Shown: positions 1 to 6,055 of the stretch, piece after piece
How positions within the stretch are numbered: position 1 is the stretch's first letter
Layout of the letters: every line of letters starts with the position of its first letter
Source of the DNA: Chloroflexota bacterium
GTDB taxonomy: Bacteria; Chloroflexota; Anaerolineae; Anaerolineales; Anaerolineaceae
DNA: 17,591 nt
Direction: 5' to 3'
Assembly (NCBI GenBank): GCA_029777225.1
Contig: JAKOSR010000136.1
Coordinates: 1 to 17,591 of the forward strand
Program-made: the position numbers and the translations under genes
The notes under the pieces: generated by a model
Told to the model about the DNA's origin: nothing
The model's database searches: none
The model's input: the letters and a program-made list of their open reading frames with translations, nothing else

Positions 1-432
1 CACATCGGCCTCGGTGTTGGCTGTTTCTGCCTGACCGCCCAGCGTGCTGGGGAGGGACTCGCTTAGGCGGGAGACAAGCAGGTTGCGGCTGTTTACTAAC
101 CAATCCCGGATAACCTGGTAATAGCGTGGAATATCTGCGGCCAGCTTATCGCTCTGGGCTGAAAGCATGGGAGCCAACAGCCCGATGAAGCCCGCCAACA
201 AAACCAGGACCGCGGCCAGGATGAGCAGCAGCGCCACGGTTTGGGACAGGCCTTTGTTAACCAGCCTGGTTAACAAGGGCCGGACGACCGTTCCCAGAAT
301 GATGGCAATGAAAAGCGTAAAGAGAACGTGATGAAAACGGTAAACCAGGAAAAAGAAAACCGCCACGGCCAGGATGCTCAGCGTGGTTTTTACCGTATTC
401 TTGATGGACCAGCTTGTTTCTGAAGTATCCAT
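1..432 (-). CDS. AI-2E family transporter (PerM-like), N-terminal part
   Basis: Only the first 144 codons are present; the gene runs off the left edge. The ATG at 432-430 begins MDTSETSWSIKNTVKT. A hydrophobic segment follows at about residues 18-50 (AVFFFLVYRFHHVLFTLFIA, then the GTVVRPLV stretch), then a second at about 66-90 (LLLILAAVLVLLAGFIGLLAP), then a polar region. This arrangement and the 'iilgtvvrPlv..l.kkgls...A' pattern match the start of the AI-2E/PerM family of polytopic membrane proteins. Members have been linked to autoinducer export, Na+/H+ exchange and other transport, so the substrate cannot be named. The Shine-Dalgarno is weak (GGCGG about 12 bases upstream). It has its own promoter and is probably not part of the ABC transporter operon behind it. 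Confidence 0.85.
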   Translation of the reverse strand, partial: MDTSETSWSIKNTVKTTLSILAVAVFFFLVYRFHHVLFTLFIAIILGTVVRPLLTRLVNKGLSQTVALLLILAAVLVLLAGFIGLLAPMLSAQSDKLAADIPRYYQVIRDWLVNSRNLLVSRLSESLPSTLGGQAETANTEADV

Positions 433-543
433 GGCAGTTACCGCCCTATTAATGAATTAAGATGAATTTCGATAAGCAGGGGCCAGAGAGTGTCATCCAA
501 GCGAATGCCATCTCCCAAACCCCAGCTTTGGGTGAATGACTGG

Positions 544-573
544 ATTATATGAAACCGGGTTGGCTGTTGTCCA
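544..573 (-). promoter_or_regulatory. sigma-70-type promoter for the AI-2E family gene
   Basis: On the minus strand, TGGACA (573-568; 5 of 6 bases of TTGACA) lies 18 bases before a perfect TATAAT (549-544). Transcription would start near 537, leaving a leader of about 105 bases before the ATG at 432. The promoter sits between the end of the ABC operon (601) and the AI-2E gene. Confidence 0.6.
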
Positions 574-600
574 GAGCGCGCGCAGTACAAGGATTCCGAA

Positions 601-1281
601 TTACACACGCTTGGTATTGATTTCGAAGCCTGGGATTTTGGTTTTGCGCTCAGCCCACTTGAGCAGCGCGTCCAACGCGAAAACCAGGACGAGATAGACA
701 ACCGCTACAGCCAGGTAACTCCCGATGGGATTGTAGGTGATGGTGGCCGCCCGCTTGGCCTTTGCCATCAGGTCCTGGACGGCAATCAGGAAGACGATGG
801 CCGTGGTTTTGAGCAGGGAGATGGGTTCGTTCGACCACGAGGGCAGCGCCAGCCGCAAAGCCTGGGGCAGAATCACGTGTTGGATGGTCTGCCAGCGGGA
901 GAGCCCGATGGAACGCCCAGCCATCATTTGGGAATTGCCGATGGCCTGGATGGCTCCGCGCAGGTATTCAGCCTGGTACGCTGCGCTGTTCAGACCGAGC
1001 GCGAGGTAGGCCGAAAGCGTTTGGGAGAGGGTGATACCCAGGGAGGGCAGGCCGTAGTAGATGAGAAAGAGTTGGACCAATAAGGGCGTGCCGCGGAACA
1101 ACTCAATGTAGCCAGTGGCAATGGCACGCAGCCATTTAGGACCAAAGGTTTTGGCCAGGGCCAGCCCCAACCCGAGCAGGAAGCCCATCAGCAAGCCGAC
1201 AGCCGTCAGCTCCAGGGTTGTGCCCGCGCCGAGGATGAAATCCTTCAGGAACCGTTGAAACAGCCCAAGCCACTCGGCCAT
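601..1281 (-). CDS. polar amino acid ABC transporter permease (last gene of operon)
   Basis: A 226-residue inner-membrane permease of the HisM/GlnP (PAAT) family. It has several hydrophobic helices, the family signature FRGTPLLVQLFLIYYGLP at 63-80, and the cytoplasmic EAA coupling loop near 118-150 (SIGLSRWQTIQHVILPQALR, then SWSNE). The ATG at 1281-1279 directly abuts the TAA of the ATPase gene (1284-1282), so translation is likely coupled. Its sequence differs clearly from the other permease at 2061-2705, so the transporter is probably a heterodimer of the two permeases. It moves an amino acid delivered by the lipoprotein encoded at 2800-3594. Substrate specificity cannot be read from the permease. 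Confidence 0.93.
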   Translation of the reverse strand: MAEWLGLFQRFLKDFILGAGTTLELTAVGLLMGFLLGLGLALAKTFGPKWLRAIATGYIELFRGTPLLVQLFLIYYGLPSLGITLSQTLSAYLALGLNSAAYQAEYLRGAIQAIGNSQMMAGRSIGLSRWQTIQHVILPQALRLALPSWSNEPISLLKTTAIVFLIAVQDLMAKAKRAATITYNPIGSYLAVAVVYLVLVFALDALLKWAERKTKIPGFEINTKRV

Positions 1282-2046
1282 TTATTCTTTCGCTTCCTTC
1301 TTCCCATAGAGTTCGGTTATTTTCCAGAGGAACTCGCGCGTACGCTCATACTTCGGACGGTAGAAGAGGTCATCCGGGGTGCCTTCCTCCACGATGCTGC
1401 CTTTTTCCATGAAGACAATACGATCGGCAACCTCCCTGGCAAAGCCCATTTCGTGGGTGACCACGATCATGGTCATGCCCTCCAGCGACAGGTTGCGCAT
1501 GACCTCCAGCACCTCCCCAATCAGCTCCGGGTCCAGGGCGGAGGTGGGTTCATCGAATAGCATCACCCGCGGGTCCATCGCCAGGGCCCGCGCGATGCCA
1601 ACCCGTTGCTGCTGCCCGCCGGAAAGCTGGCCGGGGTAGTGATCGGCGCGATCCGCGAGACCAACCCGTGTCAATTCGGCCAGTGCTTTTTCATGCGCGG
1701 CTGCCTCAGGCAGGTGCTTCACCTTGGTCAATCCCAGCTTTACATTTTCCAAGGCGGTGAGATGGTTGAAGAGAAGAAAGTTTTGAAATACCATGCCAAT
1801 ATGCTGCCGGACCCGGTCCTCGTCGGCACCTTTGGCGGTGATTTCGAGGTCATCCAGCCAGATTTCGCCGCCATCGGGCTTGGTCAGCAGGTTTACACAG
1901 CGCAGGAGGGTGCTCTTGCCCGTGCCACTGGGGCCAATCACCACGATGGTATCCCCCTCGTTAACGACCAGGTCAATGTCATGGAAAATGACATTGTTGC
2001 CGTATTTCTTGGTCAGTTTCTTGATGGTCAGGATGGGTTTGGGCAT
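1282..2046 (-). CDS. polar amino acid ABC transporter ATP-binding protein (GlnQ/HisP type)
   Basis: A 254-residue single-domain ATPase that powers the transporter from the cytoplasmic face. All ABC motifs are intact: Walker A GPSGTGKST (38-46), Q-loop Gln88 in VFQNF, signature LSGGQ (141-145), Walker B VMLFDEP (161-167) and the switch His198 in VVTHEMGFA. The segment TKPDGGEIWLDD and the ending (FYRPKYERTREFLWKI) are typical of the amino acid (GlnQ/HisP/ArtP) branch. The ATG at 2046 follows a GGAG Shine-Dalgarno by 8 bases. It lies 14 bases after the upstream permease and directly abuts the downstream one. Confidence 0.95.
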   Translation of the reverse strand: MPKPILTIKKLTKKYGNNVIFHDIDLVVNEGDTIVVIGPSGTGKSTLLRCVNLLTKPDGGEIWLDDLEITAKGADEDRVRQHIGMVFQNFLLFNHLTALENVKLGLTKVKHLPEAAAHEKALAELTRVGLADRADHYPGQLSGGQQQRVGIARALAMDPRVMLFDEPTSALDPELIGEVLEVMRNLSLEGMTMIVVTHEMGFAREVADRIVFMEKGSIVEEGTPDDLFYRPKYERTREFLWKITELYGKKEAKE

Positions 2047-2060
2047 CGTGTTTGCTCCAA

Positions 2061-2705
2061 TCAGGGGTTGGAAGGGATAGTCAGCCTGCGTTCCAGGCGG
2101 GCGAGCAGCCTGTTGGCAATGAAAACCAAGGCGAAGTAAATCACCGCGGCCGAGATGTAAGCCAGGAAAGGCTGCTGCGTGCTGGCACTGATGAGCTGCG
2201 CGCGGCGCAGGATCTCCGGTACGCCCAGGGCGTAGACCAGCGACGAATCCTTGATGACAATGGCCGCTTCGTTGGACCAGGGCGGGATGGCGAGGCGCAG
2301 GGTTTGGGGCAGGATGACGTACCGGATGGCTTCGAGCGTGCTCATGCCAATTGCCCGAGCGGCCAACATTTGCTCACCACTGACCGCGAGAATGGCACCC
2401 CGTACGATTTCCATTTGGTACGCGCTGCTGATGATGCCGAGCGAGATGGACCCTGCCCAAAACGGGGAGAGATTTACGCTGCCGGACATGACAAAGTACA
2501 GGATGAAGAGCAACACGATGGGGGGAATACCGCGCATCACGGTGCTGTAGAGAGACATAAGCCGGCTGACAACACGGCCGCCATAGACGTAGAGCAGGGC
2601 AAACAGCACACCCAAGACCAGGCCGGAGGGCAGCGCGACAAGCGTCACCCCCAGGGTGTAGGCTGTGCCCGAGGCGATATATTGAATGAAGCTGCTGAAA
2701 TTCAA
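2061..2705 (-). CDS. polar amino acid ABC transporter permease (TTG start)
   Basis: A 214-residue HisM-family permease with the MRGIPPIVLLFILYF signature (57-71) and an EAA loop at about 111-145 (AIGMSTLEAIRYVILPQTLR, then PPWSNE). The start is TTG (2705-2703). An in-frame TAA lies at 2711-2709, just two codons upstream. A GGAAGGG Shine-Dalgarno sits about 8 bases before the TTG. No ATG occurs in frame before the middle of the protein. The weak start codon and the terminator-like hairpin upstream (2750-2787) would both keep its level below that of the binding protein. It pairs with the permease at 601-1281 and the ATPase at 1282-2046. Confidence 0.92.
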   Translation of the reverse strand: MNFSSFIQYIASGTAYTLGVTLVALPSGLVLGVLFALLYVYGGRVVSRLMSLYSTVMRGIPPIVLLFILYFVMSGSVNLSPFWAGSISLGIISSAYQMEIVRGAILAVSGEQMLAARAIGMSTLEAIRYVILPQTLRLAIPPWSNEAAIVIKDSSLVYALGVPEILRRAQLISASTQQPFLAYISAAVIYFALVFIANRLLARLERRLTIPSNP

Positions 2706-2749
2706 AGGTTAGTCCCTTCCAGTAGCCTGAAATACACGCGAAGGTGTTG

Positions 2750-2787
2750 AAAAAAAGGGATGGTCAATTTTTTACCGGCCATCCCTT
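2750..2787 (-). terminator. intra-operon terminator/attenuator between binding protein and permease
   Basis: On the minus strand AAGGGATGG (2787-2779) pairs perfectly with CCATCCCTT (2763-2755) around a 15-base loop. A run of seven T (2756-2750) overlaps the end of the stem. It lies 12 bases after the stop codon of the binding-protein gene and 45 bases before the permease start. This is the arrangement expected if most transcripts stop after the binding protein and a minority read through into the membrane and ATPase genes. Confidence 0.75.
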
Positions 2788-2799
2788 CACATCCACGGT

Positions 2800-3594
2800 T
2801 TATTCGCTGAAGTATTTCGTCGCCAGCGTGTCGATGAAGCCTTCGTCCTGCAGCGCTTTGATAACCTTGTTGATCTCGGCCTGGAGCTTCGCGTCACCAT
2901 CCGGGAGAACGATGTTCAGCGGACCGGTGGAGAGCACCGCGTGGTAAACCACCTGGAAATCCGGGTATTGTTTGACCAAGGCCTGCGCCGGGACGTAATC
3001 GGCCATCAGCACTTCAATCCGGCCAGCGTTCAGATCCAGGGCGGCCTGGTCCACTCGCTCGTAACGTGAGATGTTGGCGTCCTCAACCAGGCCGGCTTCC
3101 ACCAGCGTGGTGGTCAGCCAGTCGTCCTGCACGGTACCCGATTGGACACCAATTTTGTACTTGGCCACGTCTTCGGGGTTGACAATCGCGCCTGCGAAAC
3201 CGCTCTTGACCAGGAAGGCGTCTTCGGAAGTGTAGTAGGCATCGGAGAAGTCCACCTGTTCATCCCGTTCCGCGCTGTAGTTGAAGCAGGAGATGGACAT
3301 GTCAATTTTGCCTTCCTGTACCGCGGCAACGAGGCTATCGAAGGGCATATCCACCCATACCAGTTCCACGCCCATGCGCTTGGCAATTTCCGTCATCAGG
3401 TCAATGTCGAAGCCGGTTTTATTGCCCGCATCGTCCACGTATTCGTAGGGCGGGTAGTCCGCGGAAGTGCCGACCATGACTTTGCCGTCTTTTGTAATCT
3501 TATCCAGAACTGATTGCTTGCCTTGAGATGCGCATCCGGCCAAAATTCCCCCAAGCACTGTCAACACGACCAGTAATACGAGACTTTTTTTCAT
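2800..3594 (-). CDS. amino acid ABC transporter substrate-binding lipoprotein (family 3)
   Basis: A 264-residue extracytoplasmic solute-binding protein (SBP_bac_3 type) that captures an amino acid for the permeases encoded downstream. A lipoprotein signal peptide (MKKSLVLLVVLTVL..) ends in the lipobox LAGC, so Cys21 should be lipidated and hold the protein at the membrane. The mature domain starts near VMVGTSADYPPYEY (39-52). Arg110 (SAERDEQVDFS) is at the usual position for the ligand alpha-carboxylate and Asp199 (LMADY) for the alpha-amino group, so an amino acid ligand is likely; which one is not clear. The Shine-Dalgarno AAGGAGG (3607-3601) lies 6 bases before the ATG, unusually strong for this window and fitting a highly expressed first gene. 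It has its own promoter at 3638-3667. Confidence 0.95.
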   Translation of the reverse strand: MKKSLVLLVVLTVLGGILAGCASQGKQSVLDKITKDGKVMVGTSADYPPYEYVDDAGNKTGFDIDLMTEIAKRMGVELVWVDMPFDSLVAAVQEGKIDMSISCFNYSAERDEQVDFSDAYYTSEDAFLVKSGFAGAIVNPEDVAKYKIGVQSGTVQDDWLTTTLVEAGLVEDANISRYERVDQAALDLNAGRIEVLMADYVPAQALVKQYPDFQVVYHAVLSTGPLNIVLPDGDAKLQAEINKVIKALQDEGFIDTLATKYFSE

Positions 3595-3637
3595 TCACGT
3601 CCTCCTTCGGTATGAACGGGTAACGGTTGTTGGGCTA

Positions 3638-3667
3638 ATTATATAGCATTCGTTAATTTTTTCTTAA
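3638..3667 (-). promoter_or_regulatory. promoter of the amino acid ABC transporter operon
   Basis: On the minus strand TTAAGA (3667-3662; 4 of 6 to TTGACA) lies 18 bases before a perfect TATAAT (3643-3638), in an AT-rich stretch. Transcription would start near 3631, giving a leader of about 36 bases that includes the strong AAGGAGG ribosome-binding site. Confidence 0.65.
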
Positions 3668-3769
3668 TCCGAGCTGGGAATCAGCTCTTTTTGCGCAGAA
3701 AAGCAGGTGAAAAGGAGTGCGCAGGCTGAATAGTCATGTAAAAGGTGTGCTTTTTTTACGCGCAAGTAG

Positions 3770-3778
3770 TGGTATACT
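3770..3778 (+). promoter_or_regulatory. extended -10 promoter for the DEAD-box helicase leader
   Basis: TGG followed by TATACT (3773-3778) forms an extended -10 element. No good -35 hexamer lies 16-18 bases upstream (the position is a run of T), which is tolerated at extended -10 promoters. The start would be near 3785, exactly at the first leader hairpin. Confidence 0.5.
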
Positions 3779-3784
3779 CGTGCA

Positions 3785-3860
3785 GTCCTCAGGTGAGGAC
3801 GTATTTGGGAGTTTGTTTTGTAAGTTCCATTGCTGCCCAGGTGAAAAACTGGGCATTTTT
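3785..3860 (+). ncRNA. structured leader with terminator-like hairpin, possible small RNA or attenuator
   Basis: The first transcribed bases form a tight hairpin (GTCCTC 3785-3790 with GAGGAC 3795-3800). After 33 mostly unpaired bases comes a second hairpin, TGCCCAG (3834-3840) with CTGGGCA (3849-3855) and an 8-base A-rich loop, followed at once by TTTTT (3856-3860). A transcript ending there would be about 76 bases. It could be an independent small RNA or an attenuator controlling read-through into the helicase gene 154 bases further on. I recognise no known RNA family. Confidence 0.4.
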
Positions 3861-4014
3861 GTTGGTGGAGCGTTGCCGTGAGGCGCCGCTCGCGCACGAA
3901 TGGGTTTTTGGAATCATCGAGACATCCCCTGGGTAAAACAAGATAGCTGGAATCAGGGCTTCAATAATTCATAGAAGCTATGTTTTCCGCGCCAACAAAG
4001 AGCATGGAGACTCG

Positions 4015-5670
4015 ATGAATACAAGTTTTGACGATTTTGGGCTGCGCCCTGAATTAATCCAGGCGGTTACGGCCCTGGGCTACGTGGAACCAACCCCCAT
4101 CCAAAACGGGATTATCCCGCTGATGATGGCGGGAAGAGATGTGATGGGCCAGGCCCAAACTGGCACCGGCAAGACTGCCGCCTTTTCACTGCCCATTCTT
4201 CACCAACTGCAACCAGATGCCACCCGCCCACAGGCACTGGTGGTCGTTCCCACACGGGAGCTGGCCATCCAGGCCCACGATATGATTCGGGCCTTGGGCC
4301 AGTTTAACGAGGCCCGGGTGTTGGCAGTGTATGGTGGGACCTCCTACAGCCAACAGCTGGGAGGCTTGCGCCTGGGCGTGGACGTCGTGGTTGGCACCCC
4401 CGGTCGCCTGTTGGACCTCATCCGACGTGAGAAGCTGCACCTGCAGGACGTCCGCACGGTGGTGCTGGACGAAGCGGATGAAATGCTTTCGATGGGCTTC
4501 ATCGAAGACGTGGAGAGCATCCTGGCCGCGACGCCGGCCGAGCGGCAAACCACGCTCTTCTCCGCCACGCTGCCGCCGCGCGTGCGCGAGCTGGCCGAAA
4601 AATACCTCCACGACCCCAAGCTGGTGAGCATTGCCACGCCCCAAATGACGGTGGAGCTGGTGGAACAGCGCTACTACGTTGTGAACGAGCAGGATAAATT
4701 GGCTGTGCTAACCCGTCTCTTCGAGATGGAAAACATCAGCTCCGCGCTCATTTTTACGCGCACCCGCGCGCGCACCGGCGACCTGGTGAATGAACTTAAC
4801 ATGCGCGGTTACCCCGCTGAAGCCCTGAGCGGAGACATGAGCCAGGAAGCGCGCGAGCGCACCATGGCGCGTTTTCGCGGTGGGCAGGTGAGGGTGCTGG
4901 TTGCCACGGATGTGGCCGCCCGCGGCTTGGACGTGGAGGGTATCTCACACGTCTTCAACTTTGACCTTCCTGATGACCCCGAGGTGTTCGTCCACCGGAT
5001 TGGTCGCACAGGCCGGGCCGGCCGAGCCGGCGTGGCCATCAGCCTGGCCAGACCCGCGGAACGTGGGGCCTTACGCCAGATTGAAAAATTTACCCGTCAG
5101 CCGATGACCGAAACGACCATCCCGACCCCAGAAGATATCCAGGCCAAACGCCTGGATGAGCTGATGAGCAAAATCCAAATGTGGCTGCGCCGGCAACGGG
5201 TGAAAGAGGAACGCGCACTGGTTGAAACCCTGGTGGCATCCGGCGCGGATCCACTGGACCTGGCAGCCGTAGCCCTAAAAATCGCGCGGGCGGAGGAAAA
5301 ACAGCGCCCCATCATGGAGGTCAGCCCATTGCCAGTCAAGGCCACCCGTCCAGAATATCGCGAGCGCGCTCCACGGAGCAATGCCGGCCGGACTGATGAC
5401 CGATTACGCCGCACCAGCCGCACGGCCGAAGAGGAAGGCATGGTCCGCCTGGAAATGCGCCTGGGAAAAGCGGATGGCATCCGGCCTGGCGAAGTGGTGG
5501 GGACCATCGCTTCCGTGGCCAACATTCCCGGCTCCAGCCTGGGAAAAATCCTGATCCAGACCCACCGCACGACGGTGGATGTGCCTGAGCAGTACGTTAA
5601 GCAGGTGCTGGCGCACAACGCCAAATACAGCATCCGGAGGCAGGATTTTTCGTTATCCGTTTCCGGGTAA
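4015..5670 (+). CDS. DEAD-box ATP-dependent RNA helicase with DbpA-type RNA-binding domain
   Basis: A 551-residue RNA helicase, probably acting in ribosome assembly, mRNA turnover or cold adaptation. The two RecA-like domains carry every family motif: Q motif (Phe8; PTPIQ 26-30), motif I AQTGTGKT (47-54), Ia PTRELA (79-84), TPGR (128-131), motif II DEAD (152-155), motif III SAT (183-185), motif V ARGLD (302-306) and motif VI HRIGRTGRAGR (327-337). A charged linker follows at about 365-475. A C-terminal DbpA/CsdA-like RNA-binding fold follows at about 475-535, with VRLEMRLGKADGIRPGEVVG, then IPGSSLGKI and VDVPEQYV. The architecture is that of the DeaD/CsdA group. The ATG at 4015 follows GGAG by 5 bases. 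The long structured leader suggests post-transcriptional control. Confidence 0.96.
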   Translation: MNTSFDDFGLRPELIQAVTALGYVEPTPIQNGIIPLMMAGRDVMGQAQTGTGKTAAFSLPILHQLQPDATRPQALVVVPTRELAIQAHDMIRALGQFNEARVLAVYGGTSYSQQLGGLRLGVDVVVGTPGRLLDLIRREKLHLQDVRTVVLDEADEMLSMGFIEDVESILAATPAERQTTLFSATLPPRVRELAEKYLHDPKLVSIATPQMTVELVEQRYYVVNEQDKLAVLTRLFEMENISSALIFTRTRARTGDLVNELNMRGYPAEALSGDMSQEARERTMARFRGGQVRVLVATDVAARGLDVEGISHVFNFDLPDDPEVFVHRIGRTGRAGRAGVAISLARPAERGALRQIEKFTRQPMTETTIPTPEDIQAKRLDELMSKIQMWLRRQRVKEERALVETLVASGADPLDLAAVALKIARAEEKQRPIMEVSPLPVKATRPEYRERAPRSNAGRTDDRLRRTSRTAEEEGMVRLEMRLGKADGIRPGEVVGTIASVANIPGSSLGKILIQTHRTTVDVPEQYVKQVLAHNAKYSIRRQDFSLSVSG

Positions 5671-5723
5671 ACCCCGTGTAAAATTCGGATGAGTAGTGTA
5701 GAACCTGGTTTGCTGGAGGTTGG

Positions 5724-5891
5724 ATGAGCGGTTACCTGTTCTTGTTACCCCCAATCGTTTTGCTAGGGTTGGCCGCCGTAATAATCATTATCTGGCTGGT
5801 CATTCGTTTCTTGTGCATTAGGCGGCATAAACGCCAGGGTGACAGGTTAGAAAGTGAGCAGGAAAAGACGGACGCACAGCTGGAAAACTGA
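5724..5891 (+). CDS. small single-pass membrane protein, 55 residues
   Basis: An ATG at 5724 follows a near-perfect GGAGGT (5715-5720), closely spaced at 3 bases, and opens 55 codons ending in TGA (5889-5891). Residues 4-31 form one hydrophobic helix (YLFLLPPIVLLGLAAVIIII, then WLVIRFL). A basic stop-transfer stretch follows (RRHKRQGDR, 33-41), then a hydrophilic acidic tail. By the positive-inside rule the tail is cytoplasmic. It begins 53 bases after the helicase stop and probably shares its transcript, which ends at the hairpin at 5951-5989. I recognise no family and assign no function. The ribosome-binding site, membrane helix and placement support a real gene, but coding evidence for so short a frame is limited. 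Confidence 0.5.
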   Translation: MSGYLFLLPPIVLLGLAAVIIIIWLVIRFLCIRRHKRQGDRLESEQEKTDAQLEN

Positions 5892-5950
5892 ATTAATCAA
5901 CCAGTGCGCGTCAGGCCATGGCAACTGGATGTTGTATCGATTAACTTCAA

Positions 5951-5989
5951 AACAAGAAGATCCTGGGTAGTTCCCAGGGTCTTCTTGTT
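5951..5989. terminator. bidirectional terminator between convergent genes
   Basis: AACAAGAAGATCCTGGG (5951-5967) pairs over 17 positions with CCCAGGGTCTTCTTGTT (5973-5989), with a single G-U pair and a 5-base loop. The rightward side ends in CTTCTTGTTGTT and the leftward side in CTTCTTGTTTTG. Both are T-rich without being a pure U-run. It separates the helicase/small-protein transcript (plus) from the giant secreted protein gene (minus, stop at 6056). Confidence 0.75.
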
Positions 5990-6055
5990 GTTAAACCGTT
6001 GTTATTCTACATCTTCTGAACCTATTGCGTTTATTGCAGTTCGTCCAGCAAAAAA

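Larger units (their letters stand above)
3595..4014. other. divergent intergenic region between binding-protein gene and DEAD-box helicase gene
   Basis: No protein gene is supported in these 420 bases. The region holds the leftward promoter of the ABC operon (3638-3667), the rightward extended -10 promoter (3770-3778), and a leader of about 230 bases for the helicase. The leader contains several inverted repeats: GTCCTC/GAGGAC (3785-3800), TGCCCAG/CTGGGCA followed by TTTTT (3834-3860), GAGCG/CGCTC (3868-3891) and GCTTC/GAAGC (3958-3978). The two short open frames here have no initiation signal or recognisable sequence. Confidence 0.7.

Noticed and set aside
514..532. CCCAAA/TTTGGG hairpin after the ABC operon
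   Set aside because: The stem is only 6 bp and no T-tract follows on either strand, so it is not supported as a terminator.
3664..3936. Two short frames (77 codons minus, 63 codons plus) in the leader region
   Set aside because: They lack a ribosome-binding site and overlap each other, promoter elements and a terminator-like hairpin. Their sequences resemble nothing known.
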